From the NCBI GenBank assembly GCA_021234535.1, contig CM037840.1, forward strand, positions 17,315,415-17,379,414: DNA of 64,000 nucleotides, given 5' to 3'. Under the pieces are notes generated by a model that ran no database searches, was not told the origin of the DNA, and saw nothing but the letters and a program-made list of their open reading frames with translations. Shown piece after piece: positions 47,501 to 54,235 of the stretch (its first letter is position 1; every line of letters starts with the position of its first letter). The DNA is from Stichopus chloronotus. Taxonomy: Eukaryota; Echinodermata; Holothuroidea; Aspidochirotida; Stichopodidae. Both the position numbers and the translations under genes were made by a program.

Positions 47501-50216
47501 TATAATCTCTGCTGTGATCAATACAAGCAAGAATACAACCCAACATTAAAAGTTAGTGAGTGGTAGATCTGCCAAAATGATTTATGTTGAAAACATTTAA
47601 ACGGTGTATGAACATTCCAATCATTTGGATGTTTAGCAGTTTAGCTGATAGCAGTACCCTTAGCTCAGTGGAATACTTAATAAGTATTCCATAAGTATTC
47701 GAACACTTAAAATAAGTATTTGAACGCTTAAAATAAGTATTCGAAACGCTAAGCTTAGTCTTCAAGAGATCCAAATACTAGCTGCAGGTCATCTTGAACG
47801 CTAAGAAAAAATGCCCTTAGTATTCACATACATAAAATAAGTATTCGAACGCTAAGTTTAGTCTTCAAGAGATCCGAATACTAGCTGCAGGTAATCTTGA
47901 TCGCTACAAAAAAATATACTGCTGCTAGGGATAAAACAAATGATTTTTCTTTAATGGACACACACTCTTTGTCAAGCATGGTCAAATTTATGTGCAAAAC
48001 CAATGTGATGAAAAGTTTGCACTGCTTTTTCTTCTTGGAAAGAGAGTGTGTAACAACTGTTTACACAGTTGTTCAGTGACTTTGTTTTCTCCCCTATTAG
48101 GAGGGTCACTGACTGGTGGGGTTTATTGTACTGTAGATGAACAAATAGAACTTTATTTCATTGGCAAACATTGTTGAGTCTCATCAGTGAGCATTAAGAG
48201 TTTCAACTATGGCACATTAGCAGGAGAGTAGCATATTTGGAGAAGAGTAGCGTATTTGGAGAAGAGTAGCATATTTGGAGAATTAGAGAATCATATTTAA
48301 ATTACGTATAAACCAAAAGTAAAAGCATGACACCAGTCAAAGCATAAAACACAACGTAAAAACTGGTAAAACAAGCTTTCAGGACCACTGGTCCCTTCGT
48401 TAAAAGACAAGTGTTGAGACATGAACTAAAATTATAAAACAAAAAACAGATTAATGGAAGAACGACAAGAAAACACAAACTGTCAGAGGAAAAGGAACAA
48501 AAACTAAACAATAGGAGAAGTAAAACGTTCCTTAACAAAAAAGACGTAAGAAGGGAGAAATAAAAAAGCAAAAGAGTGTAAAAAGAAAACAACAAAGGGA
48601 TAAGAACAAACTTAGGCTACAGTCTGCGTGCTTCATGCAGTATAGCAGTATAGTAGCAATATATCATTCTATGTGAGGGCTGTACAGGATTCTCCAGCTA
48701 CTTTTCCCAGAGACTTGACAGGAAACTCTTTTCTTTAGTGTTACTCTGTTTTTCATACACTACTGTGTATCTTTACAATGTAAGATGGTACTTGATGTAA
48801 CCATGTGTGAGTTGCACTGCTGCTGATAGGTCAAAAGGTTCACAGTGTATACTCATAGTGCTCAAACCACCACTAACATCAATAGCAATAGCTTATATAT
48901 TATAGTGTTAGTGTATATAGGCCTATATACATATTATAGGGTAAGCATATAGGCCTATATTACTGTGCAAGGGGTAGGGGATTGAGGATGCAGGCCTATA
49001 TTGTATAAATTTATCTTCGAACACCCAATAACCAAATTGGCTTTCTTAGCGTAGTGGATTACGCTTATATAGGACTGCTGAGCGACTAGCTGTTACGTTA
49101 ATATCCTTGGTTTGAATCCAGTCTATCTCTTTCCTTTGCAGGTTCAACTTTTCTCGTTTCCTTCATGCAGGAATTTTCACAGTTCCTTTCCACAGAATGT
49201 CAATAACTTTAGGAGAATAAGGAAACAAAAAAAAAAAAAGGAAGGAAGGAAGGACAAAAATGTAGACATAAACCCCATATAACTGTTGTCGGATACCCTT
49301 GTAGAAGTCACTTCCGGTCACATATTCGAAATTCGTACCTATTTTATGCTTTCATGCAGATTTCTGCACTGCAGTTGAACTGTTCTTTTATACTGGAATT
49401 AGTGCAGGCACTGCAGTGGTTAACTTGCTTGATGGCATGTATGTCACTGTGATAAGGCTGAGGGAATGAAAGTCACAGCATACCATCCACATGAATTGAA
49501 ACGTGCCGCCGAAAATTTTCATTACTTGAAAAGAAATCAGAAAAAGAGAAATCTGCCAAAACTTTACAGCGAATTTCATCTGAATTTGTTTGAAGCACTT
49601 TCTTAGAATAAAAACTATATCTTGTCACAGTATGAAACCTCATACCGCATAAATCCACAGCTCAGACCAATTTTCTGCCATGTCCATTACAGTGTGGGTA
49701 GATCGTTTCAGGACGTGAAGACAGCGTACGTACCACAAGACTGACTATACAAAGTAGCCAGTATACCTGTACAGTACATGTGTTTTATTTACATATGGGT
49801 ACTTGCCTGTAATTACCGGCGTTGCCAAATAATGAATAATGAAAAAAAAAGCCTCATGTGTTCTTTTATCACCCGGACAATATCTTATGACTTTCATTAC
49901 CTCCTCCTAAAACAACTGCTAAGTGATGGTGTAATGAACAAGTTGCACAACAATGATATCAAAATCAATTCAAGTAACAAGATGAGATGAAATGAGGTCC
50001 AGTGCTTACCCTTGGAAAATATTCAGCTCAAAGGGAATACTGGAGGGCTTTAAAAAGAACCATTCAGTCTTACTAACTGAAACATTCAGTCTTACTAATT
50101 GAAACATTTGTGGAACTACAACTTCTTAACACATAGCACACTAATTGAGACTCTCATAATACAGTCATGACAGCAAAACGTTTGTATACAACTTACCAAG
50201 CTGTTCGTCCACACAT
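23331..50216 (-). CDS. HMCES: HMCES, SRAP-domain abasic-site shield protein (complete, seven exons)
   Basis: Joined minus-strand exons 50216-50197, 46199-46014, 34532-34308, 32121-31917, 31252-31106, 25655-25546 and 23589-23331 give 1152 nt, 383 codons plus stop, all in frame with GT/AG borders. HMCES forms a stable thiazolidine link with abasic sites in single-stranded DNA at replication forks, through the N-terminal cysteine freed by Met removal. Visible here: MCGRTAC with Cys2; LMKWGLVPSW (93-102); NNCRSE with Asn116; ADGYYEWH with Glu147; HRLLTMAGIFDKW; SLSWIHHRMPVILDGEE with His235; and WLDF. These are the residues the SRAP family uses for catalysis, so the enzyme looks active. The C-terminal tail is basic and has two WL motifs (near 304-312 and 339-345) like the PCNA-binding part of vertebrate HMCES. 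The size is close to the vertebrate protein. The 27-kb span is due to intronic transposons. Confidence 0.95.
23590..25545 (-). other. HMCES intron 6
   Basis: AT-rich intron with no recognised element or exon. Confidence 0.5.
25546..25655 (-). CDS. HMCES: HMCES exon 6
   Basis: Acceptor TTATTTACAG, donor GTAAGC. Reads ALMMMKSLDCLTCHPVTPQM then GNIRYKEPDCIQEI; this is the end of the SRAP domain (vertebrates have F-H-x-V-x-x-x-V-N-N here). Phase 2. Confidence 0.85.
25985..26078 (+). repeat. tRNA-like segment (SINE head)
   Basis: tggataaaggg at 25996 fits the polymerase III A box with one mismatch. ggttcggcccc near 26049 fits the B box with one mismatch and sits in a T-arm-like stem (ttggg/cccag). 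No acceptor stem is evident, so this is more likely a tRNA-derived SINE fragment than a working tRNA gene. Confidence 0.5.
26199..26264 (-). repeat. right terminal repeat of DIRS element 1
   Basis: Bases 26199-26256 are the reverse complement of 26612-26668 with one indel (tcccca vs ttcccca). The next bases, cctatgcatt, also occur directly at 26700-26709. The outer edge is taken at the 'aatcccca' end, where matching stops. Confidence 0.8.
26612..26710 (-). repeat. internal complementary region of DIRS element 1
   Basis: The first half (26612-26668) is complementary to the right end. The second half (26665-26710: gaattcacagcgcgtactcc then ctcacctcatataacc) should be complementary to the left end, which is missing here. 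In DIRS-1-type elements this region is made of both ends joined and serves as a template to complete the circular DNA. Confidence 0.75.
26700..28049 (-). CDS. DIRS tyrosine recombinase
   Basis: A 449-codon frame. The conserved part probably begins near Met92 (27776), since the first 91 codons overlap the end of the RT frame and are Pro-rich. Core: a SAM-like N-terminal half (TYDSRLERYYQWAAD, KQVSTIRNYRSAIAAVH), then the box A arginine in ASARRRASLHAL (about 250-261), the HDLRGHAAS box with His373 and Arg376, Trp399 and the nucleophile Tyr409 in SFVSCYLT. All catalytic positions are kept. It replaces the DDE integrase of LTR elements and joins circular cDNA to the genome without a target duplication. 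Confidence 0.88.
   Translation of the reverse strand: MEGRRPVLPVDRPLDVRLPTIRTYPRSAPLAPTHPGGHAAHRAVLAEPAMVPPAPAAVMRPAVPPPPSPESANPEERSPPAPGPAHPPAGCMAAVRSTLQAACFSEEAANLAAAASRAATVRTYDSRLERYYQWAADMSLDPMEMPAPDLASFFCALFREGKQVSTIRNYRSAIAAVHRGFPDGSTIGTNAALRQLLRGMFHQRPPPHRLPPSWSINAVLDKLARAPYEPLHNAPLDLLTLKTLFLVAAASARRRASLHALTLQPGFIRFDPAGVRLLPDPQFLAKNQSISFTPGEIKLPKLSTASSVAEDRLRCPVRALKWYIERTKSIRTSERLFILPRRPFSPASKETLSRWIISLIRPHAEISECVRAHDLRGHAASTAWFRRVPLEDILAAAAWKTPSSFVSCYLTSTPAADESFTRAVLRPIAATRSQPPNLPAADTPVSQNA
27527..29692 (-). CDS. DIRS reverse transcriptase, RNase H and methyltransferase-like protein
   Basis: A 721-codon frame that starts without an ATG (GTG at 29692) and overlaps the end of the gag frame by about 23 bases in the +1 frame, so it may be made by frameshifting. 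RT: SIDLKDAYLHIP (Asp155), LPFGLSTAP (188-195), FAYLDDWL (Asp221/222). RNase H: TTDASLTGWG (Asp386), INALETQAV (Glu418), RSDNSTTVAY (Asp443), NVVADALS (Asp494). Methyltransferase-like block: FVDMFASPADARLP, YGFPPFALI, IAPCWPNQPWFPLLL (about 524-603), typical of DIRS. The last ~100 codons overlap the recombinase frame. The RT and RNase H catalytic residues look complete. Confidence 0.88.
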   Translation of the reverse strand: MAAPSDPRDAHPTVLQKPVGGRLRYFLQAWRDIAPDPWVLGVIADGYRIEFTAPPPSSGLVRPTPILDEQAKKVVLEQELEDLLAKGAVVQLKEENDLLVHSTFFLTPKKNGTWRPILNLKPLNKRYVRPQGFRMETLATILPLLHKGMWATSIDLKDAYLHIPIQRASRRFLAFRYRGADYHFVALPFGLSTAPRVFTRVTRAVLAYLRRAGTTVFAYLDDWLMLGSSKADAQANTTFVLNTVRNLGWIVNREKSALAPSQGIVYLGARLDLSSGVAFPTEERVADLWAGAIRLLSAPQSPALLWQQLLGRMASLVNLLGLCRLHMRPLQRHFLTYAPMPDPHPGTMIPLPEDLRPFLHWWAYRDKLTAGRPFRNTAPLATITTDASLTGWGATWSDQVAAGVWGPQDAAQHINALETQAVTNAIRHWRSSLRGHTVTVRSDNSTTVAYINRQGGTKSAAQLHRVWDLLMLCQSLQITLPASHLAGQYNVVADALSLGNYDFGAWTLAQRWADHIFTLYGRPFVDMFASPADARLPTYVSLYAAPTAWKVDALSFPWTGLSMYGFPPFALIHVVLRWLQRTPADMLLIAPCWPNQPWFPLLLQLLCDLPFLLPPVPNLLTQRSGALRHPDLPTLRLAAWPLSGRPSRRRAFLRKLRTLPRQPVVPRRFELTTRVWSDTTSGQPICLSIPWKCQPQTWPASSAPSSERGSRSAPYGTTAQP
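29670..30299 (-). CDS. DIRS gag-like protein, N-terminus missing
   Basis: The frame is open from the element's broken left edge to a stop at 29672-29670. It first reads a helical part (LKYASALLLFAELLNRSF, VARSVFDQFARVSI), then a basic Gly/Arg/Gln-rich tail (RQAGQGRYRQG, GRSKRP) suited to RNA binding, as in gag-like ORF1 products. No start codon lies inside the element. Confidence 0.65.
   Translation of the reverse strand, partial: LKGSAIATHASEGNIWAGLKYASALLLFAELLNRSFTQAHSAGISRADTGAVIALLGPVARSVFDQFARVSIKATTTRRDQVLDSLDWSSRTAVEAFRDLPILGNDLFGGQFDAKLREEAERLKALREADEHMSRLGNPATSQPRQQGSGRNRQAGQGRYRQGKGSQQRYQPYSRQGGSGSRENRSDNRQQPNQGSYRSRNRGGRSKRP
30301..30640 (-). other. AT-rich flank with a 111-codon frame, unrecognised
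   Basis: Bases 30631-30296 on the minus strand form an open frame (including RVITIFQSKAQMYHI and GLVCIDREIVVALTW) that abuts the DIRS break. It might be a fragment of a host protein, but no domain is certain. No splice sites were identified. Confidence 0.15.
30640..31012 (+). repeat. AGGTCA-type repeat, two ~158-bp modules
   Basis: Two modules starting at about 30675 (gatgatctttgacctcc) and 30833 (gatgacctttaacctgc), each followed by accaaa, caca, 'aatatgg' and 'gagttacag'. Then comes a CA run and the family's terminal hairpin in a variant form (ggttcctttgctgatgcaaagaacc, 30987-31011). Confidence 0.65.
31106..31252 (-). CDS. HMCES: HMCES exon 5 (catalytic His)
   Basis: Acceptor CTTTATAG, donor GTAAGA. 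Reads LYSYSIITIAAASSLSWIHH, then RMPVILDGEEAVRNWLDF, with His235. 49 codons, phase 0 on both sides. Confidence 0.95.
31917..32121 (-). CDS. HMCES: HMCES exon 4 (catalytic Glu)
   Basis: Acceptor TTCTACATAG, donor GTAAGT. Starts with the GYYEWH block carrying Glu147, then KKKQPYFIYFSQ, and ends HRLLTMAGIFDKWNPQD. Phase 0. Confidence 0.95.
32122..34307 (-). other. HMCES intron 3
   Basis: Nothing beyond short AT-rich frames; no transposon ends or exons recognised. Confidence 0.5.
34308..34532 (-). CDS. HMCES: HMCES exon 3 (WGLVPSW and NCRSE blocks)
   Basis: Acceptor TTCCATGTAG, donor GTAAAT. Holds MKWGLVPSWHKGEP, KMNNCRSEGMMEKATF and RCVVLADG, the heart of the SRAP fold with the DNA-binding Asn-Cys-Arg motif. 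Phase 2 at the end. Confidence 0.95.
34853..34922 (-). repeat. right end of DIRS element 2
   Basis: Its outer part (ctccacaagtcactggtgtg then gcattcacaagtgactatac) is the reverse complement, with a few changes, of 35283-35328. Its inner part ccccttgcttacacta repeats the sequence at 35353-35368 directly. Confidence 0.8.
35283..35375 (-). repeat. internal complementary region of DIRS element 2
   Basis: 35283-35328 pairs with the right end. 35331-35375 (attcacaccg, then tagacatatacttacccc) pairs with the left end at 37837-37882. The join falls at the tggggaattcaca sequence also seen in element 1. Confidence 0.85.
35485..35763 (-). pseudogene. DIRS tyrosine recombinase fragment
   Basis: Reads FLMVLFEEGKQVN then IAAVHRGFPDRTTVG and LSQLLLRGM, matching residues about 151-200 of the recombinase in element 1. 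It runs out before the catalytic Arg, His and Tyr boxes. The catalytic half is gone. Confidence 0.75.
36051..37220 (-). pseudogene. DIRS gag-like gene, frameshifted
   Basis: The first frame (from 37220) has a Cys-rich cluster CFVCNQF, C..CR..C and CARC, ending in a Trp, with an HSVC in between; this zinc-binding layout is common at the start of DIRS ORF1. After about 60 codons the likely continuation moves to other frames (Ser/Lys-rich part near 36900; an acidic EEFEEE / ETEEEEESS part at 36260-36051). At least two frameshifts. Confidence 0.55.
37837..37882 (-). repeat. left end of DIRS element 2
   Basis: atgcattagtgtaagcaagg, then ggtaagtatatgtctt and tgtgaat: the reverse complement of the second half of the internal complementary region. 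Confidence 0.8.
37883..42138 (-). other. HMCES intron 2, middle part
   Basis: AT-rich with no coding exon recognised. A cluster of taccg/cggta phrases lies at 40016-40085, and a short inverted repeat (atcggttctgtgtaat near 42027, attacacagaaatcgg near 42085) suggests worn transposon ends, but nothing can be classified. Confidence 0.4.
42999..44077. mobile_element. 1.1-kb MITE-like element with ~33-bp inverted ends
   Basis: The left end tgttcccatttgagtgagca pairs with the right end (reverse complement tgttcacatttgagtgagcg), and both run into 'cattggatcaag'-type sequence. A further inward copy of the right end lies at 43971-44007. No coding potential and no clear target duplication. Superfamily unknown. 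Confidence 0.6.
44872..45305 (+). repeat. 156-bp tandem modules with DR1-like sites
   Basis: tgaccccaaatgacctt recurs at 44872, 45028 and 45184, exactly 156 bases apart. Each module has a TGACCTTTnACCT site, 'aacaatagggatcatctact' and 'gagatatc'. The third has a perfect TGACCTTTGACCT at 45194-45206. Confidence 0.85.
45391..46013 (-). other. HMCES intron 2, 5' part
   Basis: Nothing recognised apart from short frames. Confidence 0.5.
46014..46199 (-). CDS. HMCES: HMCES exon 2
   Basis: Acceptor GCATTCACAG, donor GTAAGT. Completes Cys7 and reads TLDPKQLRQACTYTNGQGK, then a charged insert (GSGDRNQSSNDKSNDKGKG), then YFPSYNIAPQAF, the SRAP 'SYN.AP' block. The charged insert is longer than in vertebrates. 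Confidence 0.93.
47735..47915 (+). repeat. tandem duplication, ~105-bp unit
   Basis: tcttcaagagatcc then aatactagctgcaggt occurs twice (near 47760 and 47865), each after 'aagtattcgaacgctaag'. Shorter 'ataagtattcgaac' units precede it from 47685. Confidence 0.7.
48215..48290 (+). repeat. minisatellite, 21-bp unit
   Basis: Three and a half copies of agtagcatatttggagaag, in HMCES intron 1. Confidence 0.8.
49045..49122 (+). repeat. tRNA-like segment (SINE head or tRNA relic)
   Basis: tagcgtagtgg at 49047 fits the A box fully and ggtttgaatcc at 49109 fits the B box with one mismatch. The 62-base spacing would need a long variable arm. The ends do not pair into an acceptor stem, so a working tRNA is unlikely. 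Confidence 0.5.
50197..50216 (-). CDS. HMCES: HMCES exon 1 (start codon and catalytic Cys2)
   Basis: Only 20 coding bases: ATG TGT GGA CGA ACA GCT TG, then the donor GTAAGT. It encodes MCGRTA plus the first two bases of a Cys codon. The start is certain because SRAP proteins need Cys directly after Met. Confidence 0.92.
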
Positions 50217-50640
50217 TTTGATGCGAAGTTGCGCCGCTTGAGGCAGCTGCGTTAAAAAAAAATCAACTTCGAAGAGACAAAATAAATCTATAAACGTTAC
50301 TTGAGTCACTTCACATCGCTGAAAAGTTATAAGTTCTATCCACTTTTAACTGCGGGGGAAGGTACGATACAAGCGCTCGTGATGTTATTATGAAAGTAGC
50401 ACTCGCTCCATGATCCAGCTCCCTGCGCACGCGGCTCATGTGGACTTCGGTGTACGAACGACGCGGGCTAACTCAGGACAACTCGCCCCAAAAAACTCGG
50501 TCTACGAAATAACTCGGTACCGAGACATCTCGGCTTTAGGACATCTCGTCTTTAGTACATCTCGTCCCCAATTGAAATCGTTCCTGGTGGATGTGACGTA
50601 GACAATTAGAACTAGGTCTGCACCTAAGGTCTGCACAACT
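50217..50640 (-). promoter_or_regulatory. presumed HMCES promoter and 5' UTR region
   Basis: The sequence directly upstream of the HMCES start. It has more CpG than the surrounding DNA (gcgaagttgcgccgc, gcgcacgcgg, acgacgcggg). No TATA box or start site can be fixed. Confidence 0.35.
50455..50580 (+). repeat. left arm of foldback-like repeat
   Basis: Degenerate tandem units of 'gacatctcggctttag', 'gacatctcgtctttag' and 'gacaactcg'. The same units occur in the opposite orientation at 52126-52245. Confidence 0.55.
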
Positions 50641-50646
50641 TTCAGT

Positions 50647-50859
50647 TCAAGAGTCTGTTATGGATTTTACAATGAATTTCTTTTTGTATTGTAATTTAAG
50701 CCACGTAAAATTTTCGTGTCGTCCGCAAAGTTTGCAAAGTATGGTGGCGATGAAAGAGGGTGTTACAATTTCAGTTCCAACAATTCTTCCACTCACACAG
50801 TGAGCTTTGGATTTTTCTTCGCTTAACGAAGAACTTGAGTTTGGGCTGTCTCGGATCAT
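50647..50859 (-). CDS. hypothetical 70-residue ORF upstream of HMCES
   Basis: ATG at 50859, stop at 50649-50647, same strand as HMCES and 430 bases upstream of its start. The product has a Ser-rich start, then a Cys/Lys-rich middle (CKLCGRH). Not recognised. It could be an upstream exon, a small gene or chance. Confidence 0.15.
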   Translation of the reverse strand: MIRDSPNSSSSLSEEKSKAHCVSGRIVGTEIVTPSFIATILCKLCGRHENFTWLKLQYKKKFIVKSITDS

Positions 50860-50999
50860 TGTACACTAGTTGCAGCAACTGATGGGAAGGACTCGAGAAA
50901 AACATAAAGTCATGGGAAATAGGTCTTGGCTTTTAAGTTGCTGTCAGTAAAATAGAGGGTCAATACACGGGGGCTATACTTCAAGTTTAAGAAACACTT

Positions 51000-51605
51000 G
51001 AAATGTTTAGTTAGTAAGTAAATGGTCAGAAAGGAAGATCTCTTAGCTCATGAAGAGACCGACGGTGACAGAGCAGACACGCCAAGCCCAAAACTGTGAA
51101 ACAATCAGAATCCCCGCAATGCCGAAAACATCCATCAAGTACATTCTTAAAGGCTGTAATGCATCACCCCAGACAGTTTCAATTCTCCCAACCACCTACC
51201 TCTATAGTCCCTCCCTCAGTCTGTCTTACATTCCTCCATATGTGTAATCAAAACAATGGATCCCTGTGTACGCTGTGTAATACGAGCTGCTCTGCATCTT
51301 TCGAATTTGCTGGCAATCTAAGAGTACTGTAACTTAGAACCAGTTGAGAATTTTCCTTTCAGGGAGGTAAAAATATAGCTTAGGGTGATGCAATACAGCC
51401 TTTAAAGGCATTAACACTCTTAGACATCACAGCAGACTCTGACAGGCCATTCGATTCATCCACAACTCTCTGCAAAAAGAATGTACCTTGCATGTTTTCG
51501 AGCTTAAATCTGACGGTGACCACGAGTATTTTCACCAGACATGAGGGAATATGGAAGATAACTATTTTGACAGTTTGCACTGTTTCCCCCGATTAGTGTA
51601 GAAGA
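51000..51605 (-). mobile_element. LINE ORF2 C-terminal relic
   Basis: Minus-strand pieces GENTRGHR, FKLENMQGTFFLQRVV and SKSVNAF match the C-terminal block common in APE-type LINEs (R-rich, then FF..RVV..WN.LP, then SVN.FK). The frame carries shifts and is split by a 251-bp MITE; beyond the MITE it resumes with NVLDGCF. A dead fragment. Confidence 0.65.
51151..51401. mobile_element. 251-bp MITE with TTAA target duplication
   Basis: The ends aggctgtaatgcatcacccc and (reverse complement of the right end) aggctgtattgcatcaccct agree at 18 of 20 positions. TTAA flanks both sides (51147-51150 and 51402-51405). TTAA targets are used by piggyBac-like and Kolobok-like transposons. It sits inside a LINE relic. 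Confidence 0.75.
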
Positions 51606-51720
51606 TTTGCACCGTATGGTGTCCGAAAACTGGATTGACATAGCCTAGAAATTTTTGTACTGAGATAACGGGATCCCTCCTAGATAACCTCAGATCGTCC
51701 TACAGCCGCAGACTTTGCAT

Positions 51721-51740
51721 GTAGGTCTATATAGACCTAC
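51721..51740. other. perfect 20-bp palindrome
   Basis: gtaggtctatatagacctac reads the same on both strands. It contains two inverted AGGTC-type half-sites around a TATATA core. Confidence 0.7.
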
Positions 51741-52125
51741 TGGAAATATTTTCTTGGTGGTAATGGAAAACCCTTCTCCAGATAGTTTCGTTGAAAGATT
51801 TTCGCCAAAAAATATATAGTAGAGAAGTTGAATTCATTTTGCATTGAAGAAAGAATTTCACGGCAATCATTGCTTTATCAGTCAGCCCTGTTTTCCTTTC
51901 ACAAGCAATATATCGATACTCCTGGCAGTTGCAAGTGTAATCACCGACTGAGATCGTTCAAGCCCGATTGCTCAAATTGTCAAGATAACTGGACACTTTT
52001 TTCCCCGACTACATGGTGGAATCTAATATATCCCAATAAACGAGAAGTACACCGTCAATACCTCGTTAGTCTTTATGTACTTATTTCACGTTGTTTTTTT
52101 TTTTTTCAATTGTTGACGTTTTTCG

Positions 52126-52245
52126 AGCGGAGATGTCTTGGGACGAAAATGTTCCTTGGCCGAATTGTCTCAGGGCCGGGCTGTCTTGAGGCCAAGTTGC
52201 CTGGACCAAGTTTTCTTATGGGCCGAGTTGTCCGAACACCGTGGA
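52126..52245 (-). repeat. right arm of foldback-like repeat
   Basis: Units such as gccgaattgtctcaggg, ggccgggctgtcttgagg and gggccgagttgtcc are inverted versions of those at 50455-50580. Confidence 0.5.
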
Positions 52246-52419
52246 CTTATGCTCTTCTACAATGTACATGCGAATCTGATTACACTTTTCAAAGCTAGCT
52301 TGCCTCGAACGACTACAGGTTTGGACAAGTCTAGACAGGTTTGAATCAGTGCGGTGTCTGTTCGCCTGTATGGCGAGCCGTTGCGCATCAACGTTCAGCT
52401 CTAAATTTTATGGATAGAT

Positions 52420-52710
52420 TTAATTCTTTATAAGACTAAATTTTTATGGTTACATTTAATTCTGTTAAAGACAAGTCTTAACAGATACTTTTAAGTCTTT
52501 AAATACTGGAAGCAATCTGAAATTGATTTCGAAATATATTTACTTTATTCAGAAAATCATCATGATGAGTTGAATCAGTGATATCTGCAGGCTATTTGAA
52601 TGAGACCTATAGCTGTATAAAATAAGTCTAAATGATTACCGTTGTCTTAAGAAATGAAGATATCTTTAAGTCCATTAAAAATATTTTTAATTCCTTTTAT
52701 ATATCTTTAA
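52420..52710. repeat. AT-rich array of palindromic tttaa/ttaaa motifs
   Basis: Many copies of 'taagtcttta', 'agatatctttaa' and 'ttaaaaatatttttaa', each self-complementary, spaced about 18-40 bases. A related cluster lies at 56625-56760. Confidence 0.45.
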
Positions 52711-53825
52711 TCAGACAAAGTAAGTATATACGTTGACGTTTAGTTTGTACAATAGCCTATGCTCGTAATCAGTGAGAAAAAATTGTAGGCCTACGCGAAC
52801 TTGGATTCACAGACTTTGAACAATAAAAAAATGTACTCATGCACACAAAAGTATGTACTTGTAATCGCCACAACACAGACTTAGCCCCCTTAAAGTCGTA
52901 TAATAATTATGTCTACTCGGTGTACCGTCGCACTAAAAGTCTGTCTTACGATTCAGTAAGAGATATATCATTTATTAATTAATTTCAACTTCAGTTCAAT
53001 TGAATATAGCCTATCTCTAATAATTACATTATATCATGGATGTTGCAGTGTTGTTGTCACTATACCGAGCGCAATCTATATATGTAGTCGAACCATCCAA
53101 GATCATATCTTTTTATAGTGTGAAAGGAGTTAAGGAACAGGCGTGAGATTAGACCTAGCAAGAGTAGGCTAATTACGTATGATTTTGATGATTATAATTA
53201 TATCCCTTAGGGAAATGGAGAACCCCAACCTGACGGTGGAACCAGGGAGAACAACTAGAAGAGGCAGACATGGGTAAACCGAAACCTGTATGTTCAACCT
53301 GCGTAGGATGTTCAGAGCCTTAAAGCTCTCGGTTGTTGTTGCACTTGGCTACTTTAGGGAAATAGGGCGTTTGTTTTACAGGAAATATGCATATTTTTAA
53401 AACCAGTGGTTGTGGACGCAGAATGATAGATTATTCAAAGTAAGGAAGGATAGTCTTCTTTTCAAGAAATTAGTTTCTCACAGATAGAAACTCAGTTATT
53501 TGTTGCTCAACACTAATTTGTTCACCCAAACTTTTCAAAATTCAAATGGTGCATCTCCCGTTACTCATCACATTCATAATGTATTTTGAGGAGAGAAGTT
53601 TTGACAGATGTTTAGTAATGAGACTGAATGGTGTAACAATGACTGAAACTATTCTTTTGTATGTCATGTTGGTATACTCTAATCACCCTATTTCCCTTTA
53701 AACTTTCTTATTTTCTTGTTTTTGATGAATTGAAGCTTTCCATTTGTTAGTTTCTGCTACAGCTGTATGTCATATTATGTTGACCCTATCATTGACAGTT
53801 GAGACAGTTGTATTGGGGTGTATTC

Positions 53826-54235
53826 GGGTGGACATACAGCTTGGTGATTAGAGTGTCCGTCTTGAAATCAAAGGGTCCCCGGATCAAATCCCGGTGAAAC
53901 CACTTGGAAAATTTCTGGGGATTTGAGGGGGTTATTTGGGTTCCTGTTGTCCGATTTAGGTCTTGTCCGCTTCAGGTTGCTTGGCACAGCTGATGGGCTG
54001 CTAAGCTGGGCAGGTTCTTCCACCCCTCCCAGCCTTTGGGAAAGTTGCTAAAGACTGGGGGGACACACTCTCGTCCTTCGGATGGGGACGTTAAATATGG
54101 CGGTCCCGGAGCAGGTTTGGGTTTGCATGGTTTGCCGGTGTTCGTCCACGATCAACACGGTATAGGGTCCTTGATGAGCCCATATGGGGCTTCCTGATCC
54201 TCAACTTTCAAATTCAAATTGTGATTTCCTGTAAA
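53826..54235 (+). mobile_element. tRNA-derived SINE
   Basis: The head has gcttggtgattagagtgtcc (A box region) and ggatcaaatcccggtg (B box region), as in a tRNA. The body has a conserved-looking ccttcggatggggacgttaa. The end carries paired 'gatgagcccatatggggctt' and 'aactttcaaattcaaattg', probably from a partner LINE. Length of about 0.4 kb fits. No coding potential. Orientation is by the head. Confidence 0.75.

Noticed and set aside
48302..48595. 97-codon frame on the minus strand rich in Leu and Phe
   Set aside because: It is the complement of an A/AG-rich stretch (low complexity), not a membrane protein with any other support.
49045..49122. Working tRNA gene
   Set aside because: A and B boxes are good, but no acceptor stem forms and the spacing needs an odd variable arm; treated as tRNA-like.
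51828..52298. 156-codon open frame on the plus strand
   Set aside because: It runs through a T run and into the foldback arm; composition is not protein-like and there are no domains.
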